NCBI GenBank assembly: GCA_000980495.1
Contig: LARN01000061.1
Coordinates: 1 to 7,851, forward strand
From: Acinetobacter sp. N54.MGS-139
Lineage (GTDB): Bacteria > Pseudomonadota > Gammaproteobacteria > Burkholderiales > Burkholderiaceae_F
DNA: 7,851 bases
Direction: 5' to 3'
Part shown: piece after piece, positions 1 to 6,931 of the stretch
How the letters are laid out: each line of letters starts with the position of its first letter
How positions within the stretch are numbered: position 1 is the first letter of the stretch
Program-made: the position numbers and the translations under genes
Notes under the pieces: model-generated
The model's database searches: none
What the model saw: only the letters and a program-made list of their open reading frames with translations
Told to the model about the DNA's origin: nothing

Positions 1-117
1 CCCAATCAACTCCTCCTGAATGGAAAATTTCGGCCAGATCCTTTGAAAATTAAGTCTCTAAAGGCCATTGGGAAGAATCAAGCATTTTACAGAGCTTCCC
101 TAAGTATTTATACCTAA
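1..117 (+). CDS. Possible 3' end of an unrecognised gene (partial)
   Basis: Frame 1 is open from the window edge to a TAA at 115-117, giving 38 residues (begins PNQLLLNGKF, ends RASLSIYT). I do not recognise the peptide. An open stretch of this length can arise by chance in such sequence, so the only support is the open frame at the edge, followed at once by very AT-rich non-coding-looking DNA. An opposing reading is that the minus strand carries a strong Shine-Dalgarno-like AGGAGG at 17-12, just before the window edge, so a leftward gene could begin at or beyond position 5. The two readings exclude each other and neither is secure. Confidence 0.22.
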   Translation, partial: PNQLLLNGKFRPDPLKIKSLKAIGKNQAFYRASLSIYT

Positions 118-269
118 TAAAAATCAAAATGAGCGTAAATATTTGTGAGCTAACTATTAGAACGAATGGATCGATTGAGTTGTAGAAGGTGGATGAGAAG
201 CAAGTGCGTCGATGTATTAAATCTGAATGAGGCCGATTTTTCAGATATCTTTAGTCAGTGATCACACAA

Positions 270-309
270 AAATTAGAATTTTTTTCTACTTCTAATTTCA
301 AATTAGGAA
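270..309. repeat. AT-rich inverted repeat plus third copy
   Basis: AAATTAGAA (270-278) is matched by its exact reverse complement TTCTAATTT (290-298) across an 11-nt T-rich loop. A near copy, AAATTAGGAA, follows at 300-309. The middle arm could therefore pair with either neighbour, though pairing with the right copy leaves almost no loop. This could be an operator cluster or a weak terminator-like fold. Confidence 0.5.
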
Positions 310-313
310 GAGA

Positions 314-347
314 AGGCGGTCTACTGTTTTAATTGTCAGGCGGTCTA
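314..347. repeat. 10-bp direct repeat, 24-bp period
   Basis: AGGCGGTCTA occurs at 314-323 and again at 338-347, exact over 10 bases and not extending further on either side. The copies are 24 bp apart and stand out as GC-rich words in AT-rich surroundings, as paired protein-binding sites might. The function is unknown. Confidence 0.6.
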
Positions 348-362
348 GGTAAGAAAAAAGCA

Positions 363-390
363 TTGGAACAGCTTGAAATTTCTTTGTAAT
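363..390 (+). promoter_or_regulatory. Candidate upstream promoter overlapped by the Fur box
   Basis: TTGGAA (363-368) and TGTAAT (385-390) are separated by 16 bp, matching the sigma70 boxes at 4/6 and 5/6. The start would fall near 397, inside the Fur box, a typical geometry for Fur repression. CTTGAAA at 372-378 also matches the sigma32 -35 box exactly, but no CCCCAT-like -10 lies at the right distance, so heat-shock use is doubtful. No terminator separates this promoter from tig. Confidence 0.35.
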
Positions 391-391
391 T

Positions 392-410
392 GATAATGAT
401 AATCAATAGC
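392..410. promoter_or_regulatory. Fur box (ferric uptake regulator operator)
   Basis: The 19 bases match the classical Fur consensus GATAATGATAATCATTATC at 17 positions, differing at 406 and 409. In the 7-1-7 model, 391-405 (TGATAAT-G-ATAATCA) differs at one base. It lies in a symmetric element, ATTGAT (389-394) and ATCAAT (402-407). Fur with Fe2+ normally represses genes through such sites. The only complete downstream gene in reach is tig, 142 bp away. The site overlaps the upstream candidate promoter but lies about 67-85 bp upstream of the start predicted for the TATAAT promoter. Confidence 0.72.
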
Positions 411-442
411 CGTAAATTTCATCAAACTTTACATGTTTTAAG

Positions 443-470
443 TTGTATCTCCTTTATTTACAGCTATAAT
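443..470 (+). promoter_or_regulatory. sigma70-like promoter for tig
   Basis: A perfect -10 TATAAT sits at 465-470, with a weak -35 TTGTAT at 443-448 and a 16-bp spacer. The predicted start near 477 gives a 5' leader of about 75 nt. That leader holds a short GC hairpin, GCCC (516-519) with GGGC (525-528), just upstream of the ribosome binding site. Confidence 0.5.
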
Positions 471-534
471 CCGACGATCAAACAGGGAAGCACCGCTTCT
501 CCAATCTATAAACAAGCCCCCTTCGGGCATATCC

Positions 535-554
535 GGAAAGGAAATATTTAAATG
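535..554 (+). promoter_or_regulatory. Ribosome binding site fixing the tig start
   Basis: GGAAAGGA at 535-542 is followed by a 9-nt gap and ATG at 552. The next in-frame ATG encodes residue 77, inside the conserved ribosome-binding domain. The long start, and so the acidic extension, is therefore the best-supported choice. Confidence 0.7.
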
Positions 555-1937
555 GCAGAAGAAACCAAAGTAGAAGAAAAGGTTGAGGAAAAAACAGAAG
601 CCACAGCAGCTCCGGCTGAAGAAACAAAAGCCGAAGAAGTTAAGCCGAATCCTCTTCAGCGCACTATCGAGCTGACGATCTCTCGTAAAGAACTCGATGC
701 TCGCGTAGCTAAAGCTCTTCGCGAAAAAGCAAAGAAAGCTAAATTCCACGGTTTCCGTCCCGGCCACGCTCCTGCCGCTATGGTCAGAGCAGCTTATGGT
801 CAGGAAGTTCAGTTCGATGCAATCAATGCACTCGTTTCTGCTGCTTTCGTTGAAAAAGTTCAGGAAGGCAAATTCCATGTCTCCGGCTACCCGGATATCG
901 CTCCGACCGAAGGCGCTCCTGAAAATGAAGACACAATGTCCTTCACCGCTACTTTCGAAGTCTTCCCTGACGTCGAAGTTCCTGATATGAAAGACGCTTC
1001 CGTTACAGAGTACGAGTGCGAACTCACAGACGCTGACGTTGAAAAGACTCTCGATGTTATGCGCAAACAGCGCGCCACTTTCGAAAAGGCTGACAAGGCA
1101 GCTGCCGACGGCGACCGCGTTGTCGTTGACTTCAAGGGAACCCTTGACGGTGTTGCTTTCGAAGGCGGTACTGCTAAAGACTACGCTTTCGCTCTCGGCC
1201 AGGGCAGAATGCTTCCTGAGTTCGAAAATGCAATTCGCGGTATGAAAGCCGGCGAAACTAAGACTTTCAACCTGACTTTCCCGGAAAACTATCCCGCCAA
1301 GGACCTTGCCGGCAAGGAAGTCCAGTTCGAAGTCACACTGAAAGAAGTTGACGAAGAAATTCTTCCGGCTCTTGACGACAAGTTCGCTAAAGACCTCGGT
1401 GTTACCGACGGTATCGACAAACTCAAGGCTGACGTTAAAGAAAACCTTCAGCGCGAAGTTACCGCCCGCCTGGAAGCCCGCACAAAGCAGAGCGCCATGA
1501 ATGCTCTTCTGTCCGTTGCTAAGTTCCCGGTCCCGCACGCTGCTGTTGAAGAACAGAGAGAGGCTCTGGTTCATGATGCCATCGAAAACATGAAGGCTCA
1601 GGGAATTAACCTCCCCAACGACAGCATTCCTGCCAACGCTATGCTTGACCAAGCTGAGCAGAGAGTTCGTCTTGGACTGCAAATCAGCGCTATTGTTGAG
1701 AAAGAAAAGATTACTTCTACTGACGATCAGATCAAAGCTTTGGCAGACAACATCGCCAAGAGCTATGAAGATCCGAAGGAAGTCGTTGACTGGTACCTCA
1801 ACAACCCTCAGCACAAAGCTGAGCTTGCCGCGGTTGTTGTGGAAAACAACGTCGTTGCTTGGGTTCTGAAGAACGCCCAGGTTAAGAAAGAACCGATCTC
1901 TTTTGAAAACCTGATGGGTCGCGGTCAGCAGGCTTAA
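552..1937 (+). CDS. tig: Trigger factor, ribosome-associated chaperone and peptidyl-prolyl isomerase
   Basis: Cytosolic chaperone that binds the ribosome near protein L23 at the exit tunnel, shields nascent chains and catalyses Xaa-Pro isomerisation. The 461 residues show three domains. An N-terminal ribosome-binding domain (about 34-145) carries the signature loop GFRPGHAP at 67-74, equivalent to GFRKGKVP in E. coli. An FKBP-type isomerase domain spans about 186-266, beginning GDRVVVDFKGTLDG. A helical C-terminal chaperone domain spans about 267-445. The length exceeds the usual 430-450 because of an acidic Glu/Lys/Ala/Thr-rich extension of about 33 residues with an imperfect repeat (EETKVEEK, EETKAEEV). 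The signature loop falls about 24 residues later than in E. coli. The gene is first in the block, ahead of clpP and clpX, and a Fur box lies upstream. Identity is certain; the role of the extension is unknown. Confidence 0.98.
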   Translation: MAEETKVEEKVEEKTEATAAPAEETKAEEVKPNPLQRTIELTISRKELDARVAKALREKAKKAKFHGFRPGHAPAAMVRAAYGQEVQFDAINALVSAAFVEKVQEGKFHVSGYPDIAPTEGAPENEDTMSFTATFEVFPDVEVPDMKDASVTEYECELTDADVEKTLDVMRKQRATFEKADKAAADGDRVVVDFKGTLDGVAFEGGTAKDYAFALGQGRMLPEFENAIRGMKAGETKTFNLTFPENYPAKDLAGKEVQFEVTLKEVDEEILPALDDKFAKDLGVTDGIDKLKADVKENLQREVTARLEARTKQSAMNALLSVAKFPVPHAAVEEQREALVHDAIENMKAQGINLPNDSIPANAMLDQAEQRVRLGLQISAIVEKEKITSTDDQIKALADNIAKSYEDPKEVVDWYLNNPQHKAELAAVVVENNVVAWVLKNAQVKKEPISFENLMGRGQQA

Positions 1938-1950
1938 TCTATTTGATGCG

Positions 1951-1972
1951 TCAGAGGCTTGAATGCCTCTGA
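1951..1972 (+). other. Hairpin 1 in the tig-clpP spacer
   Basis: TCAGAGGC (1951-1958) and GCCTCTGA (1965-1972) form a perfect 8-bp stem with a 6-nt loop, starting 14 nt after the tig stop codon. An A-run rather than a T-run follows, so it is not a canonical rightward terminator. It may protect the tig 3' end or be a processing site. Confidence 0.6.
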
Positions 1973-1980
1973 AAAATACA

Positions 1981-2018
1981 GACAAGTCGGCAAGGTACTC
2001 AGGTCCTTGCCGTTTGTC
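1981..2018 (+). terminator. Hairpin 2 in the tig-clpP spacer: attenuator or weak terminator
   Basis: CGGCAAGG (1988-1995) pairs perfectly with CCTTGCCG (2005-2012) across a 9-nt loop. After a small internal bulge the stem extends with GACAA (1981-1985) and TTGTC (2014-2018). The trailing T-run is short (TTTG), so termination is probably partial. Because no good promoter is visible before clpP, the stem more likely sets the tig:clpPX ratio or marks RNA processing than fully separates the genes. Confidence 0.5.
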
Positions 2019-2041
2019 ATTGAAAAACTACTACAAACCAC

Positions 2042-2054
2042 GGAGACGCGTATG
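2042..2054 (+). promoter_or_regulatory. Ribosome binding site fixing the clpP start
   Basis: GGAG at 2042-2045 lies 6 nt before ATG at 2052. An open frame continues upstream to a TTG at 1959, but those 31 codons overlap both hairpins and do not resemble ClpP. The 2052 start gives the normal family length. Confidence 0.75.
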
Positions 2055-2681
2055 CCCGACTTTACAAACTTTAATTCTGCACTTATACCGATGGTTATCG
2101 AGCAGAGCGGACGCGGAGAGAGATCTTTTGACATTTACTCCCGCCTGTTGCGCGACCGCGTAGTCTTCCTGGTAGGACCGGTTACTGATCAGAGCGCTAA
2201 TTTGGTGGTTGCTCAGCTTCTGTTCCTGGAAAGTGAAAATCCTGACAAGGATATCTCGCTGTATATCGACTCCCCGGGAGGAAGTGTTTACGCCGGTCTT
2301 TCCATCTACGATACGATGCAGTTCATTAAGCCTGACGTTTCAACTATTTGCTTAGGTATGGCAGCTTCCATGGGTGCGTTCCTGCTGGCTGCCGGCGCAA
2401 AGGGCAAACGTTTTGCGCTGCCCAACTCCCGCATCATGATTCACCAGCCGTCCGGCGGTACGAACGGTACTGCTGCGGATATCGAAATCCAGGCTAAGGA
2501 AATCTTGGAATTGCGCAGCCGTCTGAACACGATTCTTTCCGAACATACCGGTCAGTCCATTGAAAAGATCGCGGTTGATACAGAACGTGATAATTTCATG
2601 AGCAGCGCCCAGGCGGTTGAATACGGAATTATTGACGGCGTATTTAGAAAACGTTCCGAGCAAATCATTAGAAAAAAATAA
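2052..2681 (+). CDS. clpP: ATP-dependent Clp protease, proteolytic subunit ClpP
   Basis: Serine peptidase of family S14. Fourteen subunits form two stacked rings that degrade proteins fed in by ClpX or ClpA. From the ATG at 2052 it is 209 residues (E. coli 207). The catalytic triad is visible: Ser106 in GMAASMGA, His131 in IHQPSGG and Asp180 in ERDNFM. The strand motif SPGGSV (74-79) is present. The conserved mature start ALIPMVIE begins at residue 10, so self-cleavage would remove a propeptide of about 9 residues, against 14 in E. coli. clpX begins 32 nt downstream with no terminator between, so the two are almost surely co-transcribed. No convincing clpP promoter is visible, so expression probably comes through from tig past the spacer hairpins. 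Confidence 0.98.
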   Translation: MPDFTNFNSALIPMVIEQSGRGERSFDIYSRLLRDRVVFLVGPVTDQSANLVVAQLLFLESENPDKDISLYIDSPGGSVYAGLSIYDTMQFIKPDVSTICLGMAASMGAFLLAAGAKGKRFALPNSRIMIHQPSGGTNGTAADIEIQAKEILELRSRLNTILSEHTGQSIEKIAVDTERDNFMSSAQAVEYGIIDGVFRKRSEQIIRKK

Positions 2682-2713
2682 TTGATTTTGCGGATTAAAG
2701 ATTTAAGGAAGTT

Positions 2714-4039
2714 ATGAGCGATAACAAAGAGGGACCCGTCTGTTCTTTTTGCGGAGCCAAAAAGGGACAGTATTCCGAAATTTATAAGTCCAACATCGGA
2801 GATCAGTACATTTGCAAAGAATGTACTGAAGAGCTAGCTCGTTACTCCGGAGTCATTGAAGAAGCTTTGAAACGCTACCAGTATCTCGAAGCTCACAATA
2901 AGAACGCCGGCTCTGAAGCTCCGGGTAAAGAGCCTGAAGCAGAAGAGGCCGAAAAGCAGGATCCGATTTTGTACGGAGAGCTGCCCACACCGAAAGAAAT
3001 CTACGCCAATCTTGACCAATACGTTATCGGACAGGAACAGGCGAAGAAAGTTCTTTCCGTTGCTGTCTACAACCATTACAAGCGCCTTAGAAGCAAATTC
3101 ATCGGAGACGACTCCGATGAAAAGGTTGAGATCCAGAAGAGCAACATTCTCCTTATCGGCCCGACAGGTTCCGGTAAAACGCTTTTGGCTCAAAGCTTGG
3201 CCAAAATGCTGAATGTTCCTTTTGCAATTGCAGATGCAACGACCCTGACAGAAGCCGGCTACGTCGGTGAAGACGTCGAAAACGTCATTCTGAAGCTTCT
3301 GCAAAGCTGCAATATGGACCTGAAGCGCGCTCAGATGGGCATTATCTATCTTGACGAAATCGATAAAATTGCCCGCAAGAGTGAGAACCCTTCTATTACA
3401 CGTGACGTTTCCGGAGAAGGCGTTCAGCAGGCTTTGTTAAAACTCGTTGAAGGCACCGTTGCCAACGTTCCTGCAGCAGGCGGAAGAAAGCACCCTCAGG
3501 GAAACAACATTCCGGTCGATACCTCTAACATCCTCTTCATTTGCGGCGGCGCTTTTGAAGGTTTGGACAAGATTATTCGCAGAAGAACCGAGCGCAGCGG
3601 CATCGGCTTTGAAGCCGACGTCAAGGGTGCGGACGATCGAAGCGAAGGCGAGGTGCTTCGCGACATCGAGGCCAAGGATCTGGTTCGCTACGGCTTGATT
3701 CCTGAGTTGGTTGGGCGTCTTCCGGTGATTGCGACACTTGATGACCTTGATGAAGAGGCCCTGATTCGTATTCTGACGGAACCGAAGAATGCGGTTCTGA
3801 AACAGTACGCACGATTGTTTGAAATCGAAGGCGTGGTTCTTGAAGTCCAGCCGGACGCTCTTAAGGAAGCGGCTAAGATGGCCCAGGAAAGAAAGACCGG
3901 GGCCCGCGGTCTGCGGTCCATTATTGAGAATGCGCTCCTTTCTGCCATGTTTGAAATTCCAAGCAGAAAAGACGTCGCCAGAGTGGTGGTGAAAGCCTCC
4001 ACGATGAGAGACGGACAAGCCGAGTTCATCACTAAATAA
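2714..4039 (+). CDS. clpX: ClpX, AAA+ unfoldase subunit of the ClpXP protease
   Basis: Hexameric ATPase that recognises substrates such as ssrA-tagged proteins, unfolds them and threads them into ClpP. The 441 residues (E. coli 424) show all expected parts. The N-terminal zinc-binding domain has Cys10, Cys13, Cys34 and Cys37. An acidic linker spans about 65-84. Walker A is GPTGSGKT at 149-156 and Walker B is IIYLDEID at 210-217. The pore loop GYVG is at 182-185 and the RKH loop at 258-260. The ClpP-docking loop IGF is at 297-299, Arg335 lies in the GRLP motif, and sensor 2 (GARGLR) is at 396-401. An IGF loop next to a ClpP gene supports a working ClpXP pair. The ribosome site AAGGAAG (2705-2711) precedes the ATG, and an intrinsic terminator follows within 10 nt of the stop codon. 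No abnormal residue was noticed. Confidence 0.99.
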   Translation: MSDNKEGPVCSFCGAKKGQYSEIYKSNIGDQYICKECTEELARYSGVIEEALKRYQYLEAHNKNAGSEAPGKEPEAEEAEKQDPILYGELPTPKEIYANLDQYVIGQEQAKKVLSVAVYNHYKRLRSKFIGDDSDEKVEIQKSNILLIGPTGSGKTLLAQSLAKMLNVPFAIADATTLTEAGYVGEDVENVILKLLQSCNMDLKRAQMGIIYLDEIDKIARKSENPSITRDVSGEGVQQALLKLVEGTVANVPAAGGRKHPQGNNIPVDTSNILFICGGAFEGLDKIIRRRTERSGIGFEADVKGADDRSEGEVLRDIEAKDLVRYGLIPELVGRLPVIATLDDLDEEALIRILTEPKNAVLKQYARLFEIEGVVLEVQPDALKEAAKMAQERKTGARGLRSIIENALLSAMFEIPSRKDVARVVVKASTMRDGQAEFITK

Positions 4040-4047
4040 CGGTGAAG

Positions 4048-4075
4048 AGGAGGTTGCTTCTGCACCTCCTTTTTT
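4048..4075 (+). terminator. Intrinsic terminator after clpX
   Basis: AGGAGGT (4048-4054) pairs with ACCTCCT (4064-4070), and a further GC/GC pair can form inside the loop. A T-run to 4075 follows. It lies 9 nt after the clpX stop codon and closes the tig-clpP-clpX unit. Confidence 0.85.
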
Positions 4076-4082
4076 CTTCTTG

Positions 4083-4101
4083 GGTGGTTCCTTTCTCCAC
4101 C
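4083..4101. other. Short hairpin downstream of the clpX terminator
   Basis: GGTGG (4083-4087) and CCACC (4097-4101) can form a 5-bp stem with a 9-nt pyrimidine-rich loop. There is no T-run after it, so it is not a terminator by itself. Confidence 0.3.
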
Positions 4102-4149
4102 ATCCCTTGATTAAGGTCCCCAAAATAGCCACAAAATCTTGAGAGGCTT

Positions 4150-4170
4150 AAGGCGAGGGGCCTTTTACTT
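4150..4170 (+). terminator. Possible second, weak terminator upstream of lon
   Basis: AAGGC (4150-4154) and GCCTT (4160-4164) form a 5-bp stem with a 5-nt GAGGG loop, followed by T-rich TTACTT. It is short but lies just before the lon promoters, where it could insulate lon from read-through. Confidence 0.35.
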
Positions 4171-4199
4171 TTGATACAGTATAGAAACGAATTTTAAAT
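4171..4199 (+). promoter_or_regulatory. Candidate sigma70 promoter of lon
   Basis: TTGATA (4171-4176) and TTAAAT (4194-4199) are spaced by an ideal 17 bp and match the consensus boxes at 4/6 each. It would give a housekeeping transcript starting near 4206, upstream of the heat-shock promoter. Confidence 0.42.
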
Positions 4200-4202
4200 A
4201 TT

Positions 4203-4237
4203 TGGCGCCCTTGATTTTTTTTCAAGCGTACCCAAGT
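4203..4237 (+). promoter_or_regulatory. sigma32 (RpoH) heat-shock promoter of lon
   Basis: The -35 region GCGCCCTTGAT (4205-4215) matches the extended RpoH element (CnCCCTTGA core). CTTGATT at 4210-4216 is followed by a 13-nt spacer and ACCCAAGT at 4230-4237, close to the -10 consensus CCCCATnT. A start near 4244 leaves a leader of about 34 nt. lon is a classical heat-shock gene, so the context agrees. The region also holds two inverted repeats, CTTGA/TCAAG (4210-4226) and CAAGT/ACTTG (4233-4246). Confidence 0.7.
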
Positions 4238-4277
4238 AGTAACTTGCGTAGTGTATTTTTTAGCAGTAAGGATTTAG

Positions 4278-6698
4278 ATGATTCAGAAACGTACAACTAA
4301 TTCAAATCCGATGATGTCGGTATTACCTCTGAGAGACATTGTTGTCTTCCCTCAGATGGTTGTGCCGCTCTTCGTCGGACGCGAGAAGTCGCTTAGTGCT
4401 CTTCGCAATGTCACGTCTTCTGAGAAGGCGAACAAAGAGCTTTTGCTCGTCGCACAGCGCGATGCAGGCATCGAAGATCCATCTTCCGATGATTTGTTTG
4501 ATGTCGGTACGGTTGCGCGTGTCGTCCAGTCTTTGAAATTGCCTGACGGTACTTTCAAAGTCCTGGTTGAGGGTATTCGCCGTGTCCGAGTTACTCAGTA
4601 CAAAGAAGACGAGCAAATTTTTGCTGAAGTTGAAGACATCCCACAGGATAAGATTTCCCAGCGTACTTTCGAGCCGCTGCGCAGAACCATCCTGACGGCC
4701 TTCACCGAATACCAAAAGAACAATAAGAGAATTACGAACGATCAGCTGAATCGGATTTCTTCATTGACCGATCCAGAGCAGCTCATCACATCCATTGCCC
4801 AGCTTCTGGTCCTTTCTCCGTCCCGCAAGCAAGACCTGCTTGCCACGGTCGGCACTAAGGATCGTCTTGAACTTCTCTTCGATATGCTCGAGGAAGAAGT
4901 CGACATTCAGCAGACGGAAAAACGCATCCGCGGCCGTGTAAAGAAGGCGATGGAAAAGAACCAGCGCGACTATTACCTCAACGAACAGGTAAAAGCCATT
5001 CAGAAAGAATTAGGCGATACCGATGAAGAGTTTGAGGAAATCGAGCGCAAGATTAAAGCCGCTAAGATGAGCCCCGAAGGCGAAGAAAAGGCCCTCGGCG
5101 AACTCAAGAAACTGCGCCTGCAAGGTCAGAATAGTGCAGAAGCCAATGTGATCCGTAATTACATTGACACGCTGATTTCTTTGCCTTGGAGCAAGAGAAC
5201 CCGTGTCAACACGAATCTCATCAAAGCAGAAGCCGTTTTGGAAGAAGACCATTACGGCCTCGAGAAGGTGAAGGAACGCATCCTTGAATATTTAGCGGTT
5301 CAGAGCCGAGTCAAGAATGTGAAATCTCCGATCCTCTGCTTAGTCGGACCTCCCGGAGTCGGTAAAACATCTTTGGGCCAGTCTATTGCCCGCGCGACCG
5401 GACGTAAGTTCGTGCGTTTGGCTTTAGGCGGCGTAAGAGATGAGAGCGAAATCCGCGGTCACAGAAGAACCTACATCGGTTCCATGCCCGGTCGAATTCT
5501 TCAGAGCCTGACAAAGGCGGAAACCAACAACCCGCTTTTCCTGCTCGACGAAGTCGATAAGATGGGTATGGACTACAGAGGCGACCCTGCGGCTGCGCTC
5601 TTGGAAGTGCTTGATCCGGAACAGAACAACACCTTCCAGGACCACTATGTCGAAGTGGATTTCGATCTGTCGCACGTCATGTTCATTGCAACCAGCAACT
5701 CTATGAACATTCCGGCGCCGCTCTTGGACCGTATGGAAGTAATTCAGCTCTCCGGCTACACGGAAGATGAAAAGCTTCATATTGCTCAGAGACATCTGAT
5801 TCCGAAACAGATGAAGCTGAACGGCATTAAGCCGGGAGAACTCGAGATCGAAGACTCTGCCATTGTTGACATCGTTCGCTACTACACCCGCGAAGCCGGT
5901 GTCCGCAGCTTAGAGCGCGAGATCAACAAGATCTGCCGTAAGACCGTTCGTGACATCCTTCTGAAGAAGACCAAAGGAAAGGTTGTTGCCAATTCCGACA
6001 ATCTGGATTACTTCCTTGGTGTGCGCCGCTACAACTTCGGCGTTATGCACAAGGGCAATCAAGTCGGCCAAGTCACTGGTCTTGCCTGGACAGAAGTCGG
6101 CGGCGATCTTCTGACGATCGAAGTCGCGACGATGCCGGGCAAAGGTCAGATCACCCGCACGGGCTCTTTGGGCGACGTAATGAAGGAATCTGTCGAGGCT
6201 GCCCGCACGGTGGTTCGCTCCAGAGCCTCCCGCTTGGGCATTACTTACAAACAGATTTCGGAAACGGATATTCATGTCCACTTCCCGGAAGGTGCTGTGC
6301 CTAAGGACGGTCCAAGTGCAGGTTCTGCCATTACGCTGGGCCTGGTTTCCGCTCTGACGGGTATCCCGGTTAAAGCCGAAGTGGCAATGACGGGCGAAAT
6401 CACGCTGAGAGGCGAAGTCCTTCCGATCGGCGGACTGAAAGAGAAACTTTTAGCTGCGCTTCGCGGCGGAATCAAAGAAGTCTTGATTCCTGAAGAAAAC
6501 GTGAAGGATTTGGAAGAAGTACCGGCAAACGTCAAGGAAGGATTGGTGATTCGTCCCGTTCGTACTATTGATGAAGTTTTCCAGTACGGCTTATCCAAAC
6601 AGCCGGAAGCCTTACCGCAGACAATCGAACAGCCGATGGCTGCAAAACAGTCGATTGAGGTAAGAACTTCGACAGCGGGATCGACCGCGCCTAATTAA
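4278..6698 (+). CDS. lon: Lon, ATP-dependent serine protease
   Basis: Cytosolic AAA+ protease that degrades misfolded proteins and unstable regulators, carrying ATPase and peptidase on one chain. The 806 residues (E. coli 784) start like the family, with the substrate-binding N domain opening VLPLRDIVVFPQMVVPLFVG at 15-34. A coiled helical region spans about 210-290. Walker A is GPPGVGKT at 357-364, Walker B is FLLDEVD with Asp424 and Glu425, and the probable arginine finger is Arg485 in LLDRME. The C-terminal protease domain holds the Ser-Lys dyad: Ser680 in KDGPSAG and Lys723 in GGLKEK. The last 30 or so residues are a polar Gln/Thr/Ser-rich tail, probably disordered. TAAGGA (4267-4272) sits 5 nt before the ATG. 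The gene looks monocistronic, with its own housekeeping and heat-shock promoters and a strong terminator behind it. Confidence 0.99.
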   Translation: MIQKRTTNSNPMMSVLPLRDIVVFPQMVVPLFVGREKSLSALRNVTSSEKANKELLLVAQRDAGIEDPSSDDLFDVGTVARVVQSLKLPDGTFKVLVEGIRRVRVTQYKEDEQIFAEVEDIPQDKISQRTFEPLRRTILTAFTEYQKNNKRITNDQLNRISSLTDPEQLITSIAQLLVLSPSRKQDLLATVGTKDRLELLFDMLEEEVDIQQTEKRIRGRVKKAMEKNQRDYYLNEQVKAIQKELGDTDEEFEEIERKIKAAKMSPEGEEKALGELKKLRLQGQNSAEANVIRNYIDTLISLPWSKRTRVNTNLIKAEAVLEEDHYGLEKVKERILEYLAVQSRVKNVKSPILCLVGPPGVGKTSLGQSIARATGRKFVRLALGGVRDESEIRGHRRTYIGSMPGRILQSLTKAETNNPLFLLDEVDKMGMDYRGDPAAALLEVLDPEQNNTFQDHYVEVDFDLSHVMFIATSNSMNIPAPLLDRMEVIQLSGYTEDEKLHIAQRHLIPKQMKLNGIKPGELEIEDSAIVDIVRYYTREAGVRSLEREINKICRKTVRDILLKKTKGKVVANSDNLDYFLGVRRYNFGVMHKGNQVGQVTGLAWTEVGGDLLTIEVATMPGKGQITRTGSLGDVMKESVEAARTVVRSRASRLGITYKQISETDIHVHFPEGAVPKDGPSAGSAITLGLVSALTGIPVKAEVAMTGEITLRGEVLPIGGLKEKLLAALRGGIKEVLIPEENVKDLEEVPANVKEGLVIRPVRTIDEVFQYGLSKQPEALPQTIEQPMAAKQSIEVRTSTAGSTAPN

Positions 6699-6717
6699 GA
6701 CCATCTGGTCTAAGAGG

Positions 6718-6743
6718 AGGGGGCTTCGGCCCCTTTTGTTTTT
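6718..6743 (+). terminator. Intrinsic terminator after lon (UUCG tetraloop)
   Basis: GGGGC (6720-6724) and GCCCC (6729-6733) are closed by a TTCG loop with a C-G closing pair, the unusually stable cUUCGg form. G-T and A-T pairs extend the stem (6718-6735), and two T-runs follow to 6743. A smaller palindrome, AGACC/GGTCT (6698-6711), lies at the lon stop codon. Confidence 0.92.
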
Positions 6744-6775
6744 GTCTCGTAGCAAACCGGTTGAATATACGAAAC

Positions 6776-6801
6776 AAAAAGAAGCAATTTTGCTGTTTTT
6801 T
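6776..6801. terminator. AT-rich, possibly bidirectional terminator
   Basis: AGCA (6783-6786) and TGCT (6791-6794) form a small stem. The A-run upstream can pair with the T-run downstream around a mismatch, lengthening it. A T-run follows on the + strand, and the complementary A-run gives one on the minus strand. It may back up the lon terminator. Confidence 0.35.
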
Positions 6802-6931
6802 GGAAGACTGATCAAAAATCTATTTGTTGGCATTAACGACAACTTGGATGGGTTGAGAAGATTCAAAAACATGGGGCAATTTCAATAAAAATAGATGATA
6901 CTTATCCATCAACCTCAGGTCGTATAAGAAA

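Larger units (their letters stand above)
118..390. other. AT-rich gene-free stretch with short repeats
   Basis: No convincing gene lies here. The longest readings are tiny: a 31-codon + frame at 166-261 and a 21-codon minus frame at 363-298, neither with a well-placed ribosome binding site. The stretch holds an AT-rich inverted repeat at 270-298, a third copy of the same word at 300-309, and a 10-bp direct repeat at 314-323 and 338-347. It could be a long upstream regulatory region or decayed sequence. Confidence 0.5.

Noticed and set aside
166..261. 31-codon frame in the upstream region
   Set aside because: There is no ribosome binding site before the ATG at 166, and the purine-rich AAGGTGG before the internal ATG at 193 abuts it with no spacing. 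The peptide is not recognisable.
438..1985. 515-codon open frame antisense to tig
   Set aside because: It is in exact codon register with tig, so stops would arise only from TTA, CTA or TCA codons in tig, which this well-expressed gene avoids. The protein is a featureless Phe/Ser/Val-rich shadow.
1958..1985. sigma32 promoter for clpP from the CTTGAAT word
   Set aside because: The -35-like word is the loop edge of hairpin 1, and no CCCCAT-like -10 lies 11-16 nt downstream.
1959..2051. Longer ClpP start at the TTG codon
   Set aside because: The extra 31 codons lie over two RNA hairpins and do not resemble ClpP. The ATG at 2052 has a proper ribosome site and gives the family length.
3437..4132. 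231-codon open frame antisense to clpX and its terminator
   Set aside because: It is again in codon register with the sense gene and has no recognisable domain. It begins beyond the clpX terminator, where nothing supports translation.
6612..6872. Minus-strand frame over the lon end and terminator
   Set aside because: It overlaps the lon coding end and a strong terminator, has an Arg/Ser/Leu-rich random composition, and has no family resemblance.
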